Both the position numbers and the translations under genes were made by a program. DNA of 64,000 nt from Schistocephalus solidus (taxonomy: Eukaryota > Platyhelminthes > Cestoda > Diphyllobothriidea > Diphyllobothriidae): contig WEDG01003285.1 in the NCBI GenBank assembly GCA_017591395.1, positions 62,001-126,000 on the forward strand. Direction: 5' to 3'. Below the pieces are notes generated by a model. It worked only from the letters and a program-made list of their open reading frames with translations, had not been told where the DNA came from and ran no database searches. Shown piece after piece: positions 46,205-58,529 of the stretch (the stretch's first letter is position 1; each line of letters begins with the position of its first letter).

Positions 46205-46375
46205 GGCGGTTACTTATCGCCTATCCTTTGCCATTCCCGTCTCCCTCGACTGTGTCGGTAGTCATATTCTTCTCCTTGTAATACTAACGGTTATGCGGCT
46301 GCTGGCGCGACTCGCGAGTGATCTCCAAGACCGAACGGGAAGAGCGTTTCGTAACCGACCGGTGAGCTTGCATCC
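46205..46375 (+). repeat. SINE fragment: ribozyme 3' half plus tail
   Basis: Contains GCCATTCCCGTCTCCCTCG and the tail GGCGCGACTCGCGAGTGATC, then GTAACCGACCGGTGAGC. The upstream core is destroyed. A second, very diverged minus-strand SINE may follow at 46495-46665. Confidence 0.6.
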
Positions 46376-46669
46376 GCCAATGTCCTTTGTTTATTTGTTC
46401 CAAACAAAAAGATGCAAATTACTATTGAATTTTTTTTCAAAAAGTATTATTTAAATAGGAGATTCACAAAGACCAAATTTTAAAAAGAATTTATATCAGC
46501 AGGATTATTGACAAGAGGGAGTGAGGCCGGAGGGGTCATTTCTGTCCTCGCTGTTCTCATCTATGTGTCATTCACAGACAGCAGGCAGTAGAAACTAAGG
46601 TTTTAATTCGGGATCCATTGGCTATCGAGTGTGATTTTCTGTCATTTGAGCCAGAGGCTTACGTCTGGT

Positions 46670-47717
46670 TGACCTCGATCTAAAGGGTAAAAATTCACGC
46701 GTATATATTTTTCATCTGAGAGGTCTACTTGAAAAACTGAATGAGGGCGGTCCGTATAGTCATGAACCTGTAAACCACAACCATAACCTTTTAAATCTTT
46801 TAGAGTTGTAACGTGGCAGACTTCAGAGGATCAATATTATAAAGCACATTCAAACGAGGGAAAACCCCTTTTTTAGAAAAAAACGAAAACTTTTATGAAT
46901 AAAACAGAGGAACACGGTTTGAAAAAGATGAAGAGAGTATGCTTATGCAAGGTAGGGACGAATTAAAATGGCCAGAAGACTTTACGTAATTTGAAATATT
47001 ACACTATACAGAATAGCTGGCTAAATCTGCTCCTGAGAGATTTTCTTTAGCCTGCCGTATCAGAATAAACATGGCTTTTGCAATTATACTATTTAAAACG
47101 GAAGACTTATGGAAGCCTTTTGATGAAATCACGGCTTCTTTCGAAAAATAAATTCAAATATTCTGATATAACAGTACAGGATAACTTAAATATATGGATT
47201 GGCATAAAACTGAGTTCAGATATGAGGAAAGCACGCCTAACCAAACGTCAATTCACTCTAAATAACCCAAGATGGTCACGAATACTATTGTGGAATGTGT
47301 ATACTCCGGTCTCGCGGATGCTACGCAGAACAGGACCTTCGCTGTTCCCTAAGTTGGAGCAACAGACACTGCAGTAGGAAGCGAGAGAGCTTGGTGCTCG
47401 TGGGCGGGCAAGTTCGATGGATTGGGATCGTGTAGCTTTTGGTCTTGGACAGTTTCAAGGATTTCCCTGGTAAGGAAAATCCTTATTGTAGGATGAACAC
47501 GGAGATGCGAAGCCAGGCAATCAGGGTACCATACGTATGCCTGCTGATACATATCATTCTCTGATGGAACTTCCGTTACATAGATACGAAAAAGTGCCAG
47601 CAGACCAGTAAGAACTTTGAATGTGCTTTGATGGAAGCGGGATGAGTTAGGGCTGTAACCGATCGCCAAATGCCTGCTTACCCTAGTTAATATTCCCGAT
47701 AAAAAAAACAAGTAAGG
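46670..47717. other. Unassigned DNA
   Basis: A 123-codon minus-strand frame at 47349-47720 and a 99-codon plus frame at 47078-47377 show no family resemblance or splice context. Confidence 0.35.
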
Positions 47718-47800
47718 CAACGAGGTTGTGGCACAGTGGATAGAGCTTTGAATTTCTAACCACTAGACCGCAGCGCCTGGGGTTGTGTATGACTGGTTGG
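47718..47800 (+). repeat. tRNA-like SINE head fragment
   Basis: GGCACAGTGGATAGAGC resembles an A box and is followed by GGGGTTGTGTATGACTGGTTGG, the start of the SINE body, where the copy breaks off. Confidence 0.45.
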
Positions 47801-47859
47801 GGCGTAGGGGTATTAGTTAGGGGTAGCACCACACAGACAGCATTTGGTCACTCCATTTG

Positions 47860-50800
47860 TCTCGCACAGGTGGTGAATGCTCCTGTGGCCGCCTCTAGCT
47901 GGTACCCAACTCTCACCGTGGCTCCTCGAAGTTTGGGTTCTTCCCAGTGGCCACACCCCGGGCAACCGTCATGAATGGCATGCTAAACCAGGTGAGGATC
48001 TCCAGTGTCGTGAGTGCCTCTACACCCTGGTATGTCTGACTCGAACTTCCCACATCACCCTCTATAAAAGTCCTACGGTGGGGGCGACAGCAACCCCGTA
48101 GGCGGCCCAGGATAACTCGGGTCGTTCTCCCACTAAAACAAAACCAAAACCCATAGTGGAGTTCGGCAGCCGTCTGGGATGTCCGAGCAGCCCTATTTAG
48201 GGACAGCACTGCTTGCTTCCTCGCGGAGGAAGGGGCTAGAAAAGGTGCCCTAAACAAATGCTGGTTATCACGTCTTCTGCAGCCGGCAGCGGCTCGCAGA
48301 TCGCAAAATACGCGGTCGTAAAACTCAAAAAAACAACAACACCCCCCGTCCCCATCCTCCTCGCCATACCCTCCAGGCTGCTCGGGTGAGTCCACTCACA
48401 CTAGCCGCCTGGAATGTTCGTTCCCTTTTAGACAATCCTAGGAGCAACCGGCCGGAACGGAGGTCGGTGCTAGTCGCTCGGGAACTGGCGCGCTACAACG
48501 TGGACATTGCTGCTCTCAGCGAGACCCGATTCTTTGAGCAGGGTCAGCTGGAGGAGGTGGGTGCCGGCTACACCTTCTTCTGGAGTGGTCGGCCAAAGGC
48601 AGAGCGACGCGACGCTGGTGTTGCCTTTTCCATCCGAGACGACATCGTGGGACGTCTGTGCTGTCTGCCGTAGGGTCTCAATGATCGCCTGATGACCCTC
48701 CGCCTGCCTCTTCGGGAAGAGCAGTTTGCCACCATGATCAGCTCCTACGCTCCCCCAATGACGAGCTCTGATGCGGTGAAGGACAAATTCTACGAGGACC
48801 TGCACGCCCTGTTGGCGACTGTGCCGAAGGTGGACAAGTTAATTGTCCTTGGTTACTTCAACGCCCACGTCGGTACGGACCACGCTACCTGGCAGGGAGT
48901 GCTGTGTTCCCACGGTCTCATTATCTGTAACGATAACGGCCCCCTTCTTTTGCAAACGGGCGCGGAACACAGTCTCCTGCTGACCAACACCTTCTTTCGC
49001 CTTCCGACGCGGGAGATGGCCACGTGGATGCACCCTCGGTCAAGGCGCTGGCAGCTGCTGGACTAAGACCACCGGAAGTCTACATGCACGGTGGGCCCTG
49101 GCTGATGGCAGAACTCACAACACTCTTCCAGGAGATGTGGCGCCAAGGACAAGTTCCTCGGGACTTCAAAGACGCGATCATCAACCATCTCTACAAACGG
49201 AAGGGGAACCGGCAACTCTTTGATAATCAAGGAGGCATCTCGTTGCTCAACATCGCCGGGAGGATCTTCACCCGAATCCTTTAATATCGTCTGAACGGTC
49301 ACCTAGAGCAGGGCCTGCTCCCGGAAAGCCAACGTGGCTTCCATCGACACCGCGGAACAACCGACATGATATTTGCCACCCGACAGCTACAAGACAAGTG
49401 CCAGGAGATGTGAACTCACCTATACACTACCTTCGTGGCTCTGACGAAAGCCTTCGACACGGTGAATCGCGACGGACTGTGGAAAGTCATGCAGAAATTC
49501 GGCTGTCATGAGAGGTGCACGCACATGGTGCGTCAGCTTCATGACGTGATGACGGCGCGCGTCAATGACAACGTGCTGGTATACGAAGCATTCGCAGTGA
49601 CCAACGGAGTGAAGCAGGGCTGCGTATTGGCTCGCACCCTGTTGAGCCGCATGTTATCGGCTATGCTGATGGACGTCTACCGTGATGAGCAGCTTGGGAC
49701 CCGCATCGCCTATAGAACTGACGGACACCTTCTCAACAGTAGGCGTATGCAGGCTTCAAAGCGCGTCTCTACGACTACAGTCCATGACTTGCTCTTCGCG
49801 GAAGACTGCGCCCTTAACACCGTGACGGAGAAGGACATGCAAAGGAGTATGGACCTCTTCGCCGCAGGCTGCGCCGATTTCGGATTAACAAACAGTACAG
49901 CCAAAACGGTTGCGCACCAGCCGCCACCCAGCGTGGAATACAATGCTTCCCGAATCAAGATCAACTGTGCCCAACTCAAAAAGTGGAAACCTTCGCTTAT
50001 CTAGGAAGCACGCTGTCACGCAAAACGAGAATCGATGACGAGGTTGCCCAACGGATCTCCAAAGCTAGTCAGGCCTTCGGCTGGCTGCAGGCCTCCGTGT
50101 GGAATCGCCACGATATACACCTGAACACCAAACTGAAGATGTACAAGGCCGTCATCTTGACGACACTTCTTTACGGAGCGGAGACCTGGACCGTCTACTC
50201 GAACCAAGCCAGGAATCTGAATCACTTCCTTCTCAGCTGCCTCCGCAGAATACTGAAACTGAGATGGCAAGACAGGATTCCGGACACAGAAGTCCTTGAG
50301 CGGACCGGAATCCTCAGCATCCACGCCATGTTGAGGCAAGTGCAACTGCGATGGAGCGGCCACCTGGTAAGAAAGGACGACGACCGACTACCCAAACGAC
50401 TTTTCTACGGAGATGTCGCTACGGGTTCTCGCCGACAGGAAAGTCAAAAACGACGCTACAAGGACACTTTGAAGAAAGCGCTGAAGCAACTGCAAATCAA
50501 CCTGGCGACCTGCAAGGATCTCGCCCAGGATAGACCAGCATGGAGAAGATCCATGAAGACTGGTTCAGCAATTTGTGAGGCGAACCGGATTGCCGCCGCC
50601 AAGGCCAAAAGAGCGGCACGAAAGTCACGAGCGCCCCGGACCAACGCTGCCAATACCCAGGCCCTGCCAACATGCCGGCGCTGTCAACGCATCATCCGCG
50701 CGCGAATCGGCCTGGTTGGACACCTTCGGACGCAATGCACCAACTATCCGAAAATTCCAACTTCTACGTCAAATTCTGCCAACCCTCCTTTAGACTCCCC

Positions 50801-51455
50801 CACCAACACTCCTGGCGTCAATTCCATTACTCTTACCATGATAGAGACCACATCCCAATACCCATCACCCATTACCCCCACCCCCGCCTTCACCTCCATC
50901 ACCATAACCACCACCACAAGCAGTGATGAGGACTCTCTCCTAAACTGTATTCAATGCGACCGCACATTCACCTCACGCATCGACCTAGTTGGTTACTTGC
51001 GTATCCATCGTACAGAGACTGGTGAACCAATGCCTGGAACACCATCACACAGCAGAGATCGTCGCCTCCACTGCCCTCACTGTCCTCGCGCATTCACTCA
51101 TCGCATGGGTCTATTCGGTCACATGCGCATCCATGACAGCGGAATAAACCACAATGCCGACAACACCGATGCACCATGAACACCCTCCACTCCTGCCATT
51201 CTTAGCGCCCCATGACACCCCCACTACCATGAATGACATCCCCCCAAGCCTCTACAGATTACTCCTGCCCACACTGCACCCGCAACTTCAACTCACGCAT
51301 TGGCCTGGTCGGTCACCTGCGAATCCATCGCACGGAGGCTGGTGAACCAGTGCCTGAGGCTCCGACATACAGTTGACGCGCCCGCGTTCACTGCCCTTAC
51401 TGCTCCCGCACATTTACACACCGCATGGGCCTCCACGACAACCTCCGGTAAACCA
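47860..51455 (+). pseudogene. AP-endonuclease LINE with C-terminal zinc fingers
   Basis: A leader (47860-48385, with CTATAAAAG at 48062) precedes the coding part. The endonuclease (48386-49066) shows LAAWNVRSLLDN, ALSETRFF and [12 protein letters not shown], where the GDFNA Asp is Tyr; TAG lies at 48671. The frame then jumps from RRWQLLD to PPEVYMHGGPWLM, missing about 850 bp present in the 8.7-kb copy. RT (49070-50004) has TFVALTKAFDTVN and LLFAEDCAL, with both catalytic Asp positions altered, plus stops at 49282 and 49411. After a frameshift, 49983-51179 is open: [50 protein letters not shown], then a basic stretch and C2H2-type fingers ([39 protein letters not shown]). Two more (CPHCTRNFNSRIG, CPYCSRTFTHRMG) follow in broken frames to 51455. 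Clade is probably RTE- or CR1-like. Confidence 0.85.
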
Positions 51456-51534
51456 CTGTAGGCTAAGCTACATCAGCACACACTACCCACACCAATACAT
51501 TGACAACGCCCTCACAATCACCATTTACCAGAGT

Positions 51535-52318
51535 ATATCACGGTGTCCTAGAAACCGTGGCTTGGAAGGCTGCCAATCTGACGCTTACACCAGACCACGC
51601 CGTCGGCCCAATGTATGTGCCGTGTGGGTCAAATGGCTGACCAGTGGACTGGGAGTCAGACGGTGATGGCTCATCAGTATCCCATGAGTAAGTGAATCCT
51701 GGTGTGTGCGTTATGGGAGCCAGATCGTACTGTGGCGCGCAAAGACGGGTACGCCGACCCATCATCCAATGCACCCACTCCCACATCAGATAACTGACCG
51801 GCTCAGATGGTGGTCTGATTGTGGGAGTGGGGGAGAGAGTAAGGTCGACAGCTCAGCGCATGTTCCTCACTATAAACAATCTGACGCTCTTGAAACTATC
51901 ACGGTGCGCTAAAAGCCGTGGCTTGGAAGGTTTCCAACTGACGGGACAACTCGGATCGCGTGGTCAGCCCAATGTGTGTTGTGTGGAGTGACAGACTGGT
52001 GGACTGAGAGTCAGGCTGCAATGGCTCCTTCTTAATGTGGCCTTTATGGCACTCCCTCTCCATAGGATCCAAGCCAGGTGCGGTGGTACGCCGAGGCAGC
52101 TCCGGTCGCGCCAGCCACCTGCGCCATCTCCCATCTCCGGTCTTCTTGACTCTGTCTTGACACCGGGATCGGGTGGGGGAGGAGGAGAGAGTGCGGTAGC
52201 TGCAGCGCAAGGCTACTATCACTTAAAACTAATTCACGCGCAAGTCACCGTCCCTGCACCACCTTGTTTGGAGTATACGGTGGACCTCGTCAAAATCGAC
52301 GGTCGAACTGTCGTATGA
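51535..52318 (+). repeat. Dispersed repeat family D, tandem arrangement
   Basis: TATCACGGTG...GTGGCTTGGAAGG recurs at 51537 and 51898, so an imperfect 360-bp duplication is present. The second unit runs on into the D core (CTTCTTGACTCTGTCTTGAC, 52140) and ends GACGGTCGAACTGTCG at 52314. This suggests the D repeat itself is a tandem or dimeric family. Confidence 0.6.
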
Positions 52319-52400
52319 CTGGTTGATGACGGCTACTAAGCCAGAAATGGCCCCTTCATTCTCCCTTTCTTTTTCGGTCATGTTTTTCTGCCTTAATATA
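52305..52400 (+). repeat. SINE body fragment fused to repeat D
   Basis: GTATGACTGG|TTGATGA (C3 to U change), stem II GGCU/AGCC, then GAAATGGCCCC follow the D terminus without spacer. No head or tail. Confidence 0.65.
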
Positions 52401-52613
52401 GATTGCAGGGCGATATGACGAACCGTCGATCCTCATGGTCAAATATAAGCAGTAGACTACTTTTATACATCAGGTGGATGACTAGCAAGCAGATTGCAAC
52501 TCAATCCCCTTTGTACCATTCCTCGGAACATAGCGGTTCAACCATGTGCCTCTCTATCAACATTAATGTTTTCGAAAGAGCTGCAAATTATCCCGGTGTT
52601 AGATGACACGAGA

Positions 52614-53141
52614 GAAAGTACGTGGTGAGTAGGTTTTCCCTTTTGGATATTGAACACCTCAGCTAACAAATTATGGCTGTTTAAAAAGTTTGTGCTGAGA
52701 GCGGCCTTGGTCGATGTCTAGGTGCGTCTCCACTTATTCCCAGCCTTCCGCTAATGTTAGATTAAATAGAAGAAATTAGCGACAGATGCTGTTTTGGTTT
52801 CTTCGCAACCAAAATGCAGTGTGTATTTAGCACGCCCATTTTTTGGTCAGAAATATTCCAAATCGAAAGTTTTAATCCTCACCAACCCGCTTGCGCAAAC
52901 GTGTGAAACCGAAATGTAGGCGTCAATTAACTGATCATCTAATATGTAATGAAATTTTGTTGGTGAATCTGGGCATATAGTTTTATTTCTAGGTTTCAAG
53001 CCCCGGAAGATTCGCGTAAGTGGATTTGCTGGGAAAGTTCACATCATCGGTAGCGCACGGATTCTCAGGCCCAACTTTTTGCATTCTGAGTTAATTGTGT
53101 TAGTTTCCTACCTCAGTGTTCCCCGGGTGAATCATAATTAA
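52614..53141 (+). repeat. Unclassified 520-bp repeat F, copy 1
   Basis: High similarity over its whole length to the reverse complement of 57388-57902. Non-coding, about 38% GC. The two copies form a long inverted repeat with a 4.2-kb spacer. Confidence 0.85.
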
Positions 53142-55837
53142 TTTACTGTTTGTTTTTGAGAGGCATGCATATCAGTGCCTACTGGTGTGCTTGCAAGCCC
53201 AGTTTAGAAGAATATACCATAAGTTCGTCTGAATGTTGCAAAACCGTAGCGTCCAACATTTTCTTTGGTCAATTTCGGCAGCATTGAGTTTGGAATTCAG
53301 CAGTCTGCTCTGCTATCTAAGCTTTCCTTTTCTCAACTTTTGAGCATGAACTTCGGGCTCATGTATTCACAGAGGTCCACATATTTTCATTTTCATTTTG
53401 CAAAAATTAGAGTAAAGAGGTCAATGTAAACCGGAAGCTGAGGTTCAACGCTACTGGAGTTAGTTATCCAGAAGCAATTTTTAGGAGAGGCCATGGTACA
53501 GGTAAGTGACGCGTACTTTTACACAACATCCGTCTTGTATATTGATGGAAAGGGGAAATTGACCTTTGCCGTGTTTCAGCCTTGGGCGTCGCGTAATTTC
53601 TATGGCCACACCCAGTCTGCTGAACCCGTTTGATTGGGTTAATTCGAGCTGGCAATTTATTAGTCGGCCAAGGCGCGAAGCAGTTGAACGGTGGTGATCA
53701 CTGGAGCATCAAGTAATGGTTCCTTTTTCACATTCAATCGAGCCTGTGGTTTTCATGACTGGGTTTAAATCAGGATCTCACTTCTTTTTGACACATTTTC
53801 ACAACACTGTAGGAACAAAGTTTATGGTTGGTTTCATCGCTGGCTGTCCCACTAACAGTGCTCTGAAGTTAGAAATTTTGAAAGAATTCGTATCCTATCT
53901 GTCAATGCGATGACTAAATCATTTGCTAATGGAGTGCTTTTATGTCTTATCGCGCTCGCAGTAGTACGCCAAACGAAATTCTTCCTTTAAAAACTTTTCC
54001 TTCACACATTTTAGCAAAATTTGCCCATTAATTTTTCAAGTCGTTATCCGCTAGATGTTGTCAACGTGAATTAAAAATTAGCACCCCGACTCCAAGTTTA
54101 CTTTCCTGTCATCGGTGTTTTTCAAGGCATGCGCTTATCTTCTGAACTGCTTTTTTGACCACCATTCTTCATGTCTCATTTTGCAAAAGATGGCCGAAAA
54201 CTGGGAACTTAAAGGCAAAACAGAAGTCTTCATTTTGGTCCTGAGGCCAGGCCACACGGGTGGACATTGCTACCAGGAAAATCTAACTTTGCGCTGCGTC
54301 CCTATTCAGAGTTGGTCCGGAGACTCAACAAAACGCGAAATGCTCGATGGCCGACAAAGTCTGAGTTCGAGCTGTGCGTTTTTACTCGCTGGGCGGCAGA
54401 TGAGGGCAAAGCAGCCAAAAACAACAATCTCATCCTGCCTTCGAGGTTTAAGCATCTTATTGAAGTTTTCGTCACCTCTCTTTTATGGCCGGTATCCATT
54501 AGTATTGTCTAGTTCATATCGTCGTTCGGCTACATATTCCAGTGGTCGGGCCAAACAAAATGAACATAATTACATACCGTCTCGTAAGGCACATCCGCGG
54601 ACACAGGCGGTCCCTTAAAGGAACCAAGAGGGAAAACGTGTTCTCAGGATCATGGATTTAATCACACTATCTTCACAGCGAAGATTCTGGTGGCCTAATT
54701 CATCCACAATTTGTCTGGCAATAAGTTAAACCACAGTAGTGTAATTCACTCCAAAATTCATTTGCGGGGTCTGCCCACACGGCCTGGAAATTATCGATTT
54801 CAAAGAATTAAGGTAGTAATGGGAGTTCTGCTAGCCCATTCCATCTGAAAATAGGATAAGCGTTTCGGGGGGAACTTCTGGTCAGTTGAAGTCAGTTATG
54901 ATATCATTGATTATCGGCTTGAAGTGTATCGAAATAGTTTTGTGGCAAAGTAAGGTGAATCAACTTTGCTCGCGGGCAGTTCAGGGTTCTTTGAAGCTGT
55001 CTATCGAACCGTTTTCCGAAAACGTTCTGCTTGACGTGTGTCCGTCGAGTCATTCCTCCACCGGGCTTCCGAAAAGTGCGCCTGGGTGAAGTAGGCAGCC
55101 TGAGTAAATCTGACCACGAGTACCTGAGCAAGGTCCTTCGGGTGAAGTATTCTCACTGTGATAGAAACTCTGCCGACTGCTTTTATCTGCCTTTCCAGGG
55201 CACGAATTCTAGGCGGCATTTCTTGTGCGCCGATAACTCTGTGTTCCAGAAGCCCAGTCAGTCAGCAGGTCAGGATCACATCTGACTTAGCCATGTTCAC
55301 GGAAATTCAAATTCACCCATAAAAAATCTGCTCGCTAAAAATAAGTAATAAATCCTTTTGGTGTCTTTACATAGGCAAATATATTTTTGCATAAGACATG
55401 CATAACAACATCGTTTCGGTCGCCCATTTTGTAGCACCTCAGCCAGTGTGAAAATTGCTTGCACAAAAAATGTAAACAAGATTATATTATTTAGATTTTT
55501 GTGCAGGTGAAATGTCTGCTAAAATAGCATGTTATCTAGGCACTTATTATTGTTCCTTAAACATTGCTCCTTGCAGAATTTTGTGACCGATGTAAGGCAT
55601 TACTTTAATAGCAGACAGGGATATATATTTTCCCTTACCTGGAAACTGCATGGCTATTAAATTAGAAAAACTGCACGAAGTGTCATGACGGGACGGGTTC
55701 AAATTTACTGGGCCATTTTAAACGACTTTAAAACCAGAAAAAACCGTTTGTTCAAGCACTTATGATAAGACGAGGGACAAGGGCCTCACCCGTAATGCAG
55801 GTTGCTTTGCGCTAAATACCTGGAAGTGAAAATATTC
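53142..55837. other. Unassigned DNA
   Basis: Several frames of 60-170 codons (e.g. 54115-54618) lack splice context and family features; I do not call genes here. Confidence 0.35.
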
Positions 55838-55992
55838 CGTACCCTAACCCTAACACCAGCTCGAACCCTGACCCCAATCCTAAACTGAAATTAATCCTAA
55901 CCTTAACCCTGACCACAAACCTAACTCTACATCTACCTTAGACATAACCTAAATCCTAACCCTAAACTTAACCCTAACCTTAATCCTAGAAT
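55838..55992 (-). repeat. Degenerate interstitial telomere-like repeat
   Basis: Dense CCCTAA-type units with decay (ACCCTAACCCTAACACC, CCTAACCCTAAAC, ACCCTAACCTTAATCC). On the minus strand they read TTAGGG. The unit is clearer than at 2.7 kb. Confidence 0.7.
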
Positions 55993-56801
55993 AAGCGCTA
56001 CCCTTTACTTCTTATGGAACATTGCGAAATGCCAATCGGGTTGCACGAGAAGGCTCATATTTACGTGTCCTACCGTAATAAAGTCGAAGAAGAAATAACT
56101 TACCGTAAAATGAGTACGAGGAACGAAGGTTTGTTTACGCCGCTCACAAAATAGTTCTTAAAAAGGGCTTTCAGAAAAAAACAACCATATTATACCAGTA
56201 GTCATTTTGAGTCTCCAAAATCTGAGTTCCTGTCACAACTATAAACTTTTGTGATGCCAAAACTGCAATACCACGCACGTAATCCCCTCTAAGCAAGACC
56301 ACATTTACTAATCACATTTAGATTTCCTGCAGTACGGCAACCAATGAAAGATTTTCGAACGTTTGATAAAACATAAACACAATCGCCTTACCCATATTTT
56401 TTAATTTTGTTCGCCACGGTTAATCTACCATAGTGAGGTAATAAGATCTGTTCCCTTTTACGACAGGGTAAATTACAATGAAGATAATGGGATAGCAGCA
56501 AATTCTTTCATCGATTTTCCTCAGAAATGAACGATTCATGTGTCAAATCGGAAGGAAACTTGAGCCACCAGAGCATACACATTGACTGACGAGTCTCTAA
56601 GTCAATGCTTCGGAGATTGACCAAAAATAGAGTTGCGCGTTATAGTTTTATTAATACTTGGAAGTACTTATAACAAGCAAACAGCAAGCAGTATACTCTG
56701 ATTATGGAAGCGGGAAGGCTTTCGAAGCGTCAGTACAAATACAATTTGGCCCATGAACTCGCAACCTCTTCTTCTTCGTCTTCTTCGGGGGATGATGAAC
56801 G

Positions 56802-56803
<2 letters not shown>
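55993..56803. other. Unassigned DNA
   Basis: AT-rich. A CTT/GGGGGATG-rich stretch at 56760-56803 leads into the TA tract. Confidence 0.4.

Positions 56804-56877
<74 letters not shown>
56804..56877. repeat. (TA)n microsatellite
   Basis: About 37 TA units. Poly-Ile-Tyr frames across it are artefacts. Confidence 0.95.
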
Positions 56878-56880
<3 letters not shown>

Positions 56881-57148
56881 TTCAAACATAAATGAAATTT
56901 CAGGTCTGACGTGAAAAAAGTCATGTCCAGATCACCTGACTCCATGTTCTGCAGTTAATAATTTCAAAAATATTTTTCTTAATTATTCTCTGGATTTAAT
57001 GTAATAGAAACCGCATAGAGAACGCTGGGGGACCCATTGAGGAGCCAAACCTCTCGTTGCTGCGACATGCAGCAGCAGAGACATTGGTGATACACGTGTC
57101 TGGGCTTTTAGCTAGTACCTATGTCGGGATTACGGTATACCTGCTTTT

Positions 57149-57151
<3 letters not shown>

Positions 57152-57239
<88 letters not shown>
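57152..57239. repeat. (TA)n microsatellite
   Basis: About 44 TA units, abutting a PLE-like 3' tail on the right. Confidence 0.95.
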
Positions 57240-57241
<2 letters not shown>

Positions 57242-57345
57242 ATATAATAAGTCAAAGTTATTTGGAAACAAAATAACTTAATTGTGTACATTTTCGAATC
57301 TGGTGCACCAGTTAGTCTTCAGACAAATGGGAATGCACAGAAAAC
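57240..57345 (-). repeat. Isolated PLE-like 3' tail
   Basis: On the minus strand, TCTGAAGACTAACTGGTGCA with palindrome CTGGTGCACCAG, then TTCGAAAATGTACAC, an AT-rich end and (TA)n. The same order follows the GIY-YIG coding end at 17.4 kb (TCTGACGATGAACTGG...). No coding part remains here. Confidence 0.5.
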
Positions 57346-57387
57346 AGTTATTCTTAAACAATGCCCAACACAAGATTCTATGGTTGA

Positions 57388-57902
57388 ATTGTGATTCACC
57401 CGCGGAAAATCTAAGGTAGGAAACAAACTCAATTAACTCAGAATGCAAAACTTGGGCCTGAGAATCCGTGCGCTATCGATGATGTGAACTTTCCCAGCAA
57501 ACCCACTAACGCTAATCTGCCGGGGCTTTAAACCTAGAAATAAAACTATCTGCCCAGATTAACCAACAAATTTCCTTACATATTAGACGACCAGTTAATT
57601 GACGCCTACATTTCGGTTTCACGCGTTTGCGCAAGCGGGGTGGTGAGGATTAAAACTTTCGATTAGGAATATTTCTGACCAAAAAATGGGCGTGCTAAAT
57701 ACACACTGCATTTTGGTTGCAAAGAAGCCAATACAGCATCTGTCGCTTATTTCTTCTATTTAATCTAACATTAGCGGAATGCTGGGAATAAGTGGAGACA
57801 CATCTAGACATCGACCAAGGCCGCTCTCAGCACAAACTTTTTAAACAGCCATACTTTGTTAGCAGAGGTGTCCAATCGGGAAAACCTCAACGCATACTTT
57901 TG
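57388..57902 (-). repeat. Unclassified 520-bp repeat F, copy 2
   Basis: Inverted partner of 52614-53141. The recognisable end is GTGATTCACCCG at 57391. Confidence 0.85.
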
Positions 57903-58529
57903 TCACTCACTAACTAATACTGGGATGATTAGCTCATGTGAAAACAAAACAGTAAGTTTATTTATTGTGCCGTCTATTTCAGTCTAGTAGATATGTCGCT
58001 GCTTCTTAAGTTGATAGGTAAGACCCAAGCCGCTACGGCCTGGTTCCGTATGAGTAGAGAAGAAGTGGAACGCCAGTTAGTGGTATCGGATATTCTGTAG
58101 CGAACTACTGGGGGAAGTGTTAGAAGAAGTTGGATGCCGATCTAGGGCACGTCTGGCCACCGCATCTGTAACGTCCCTTAAACAAATAAACGTTCCGCTG
58201 GTGATCGGTGAGCGTTCATAAATGAATGCACAGCCAGGATTATCGAGGCCCAGACAGCGACTGGTGTGCACGTGAATGGAGACGCGATAGGTTCAGCGTT
58301 TAACATGCGCGCCGCGTTGGGTTACTACAGCTAGCTCGATAGTTACATCGAGAAGCGGTCATGCAGGACCTGTTGACCATGTTAAGCAAAAAGTATTTGG
58401 CAAAACTGATCGGCCTATTTTCAGCAGAATATAAGTGACTCTGGAACCCTACACATAGTCTATACCAGTCCTCAGTTAAAGTTCCACCCTTTCCCCTTTT
58501 AAACCCTCACCAGTGTGAAGTGAAGCGAG
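57903..58529. other. Unassigned DNA with a SINE tail relic
   Basis: GATCGGTGAGCGTTCATAAATG at about 58203 matches the SINE tail end. Nothing else. Confidence 0.4.

Noticed and set aside
54115..54618. 167-codon open frame
   Set aside because: No homology pattern, with overlapping frames in the same stretch; probably chance.
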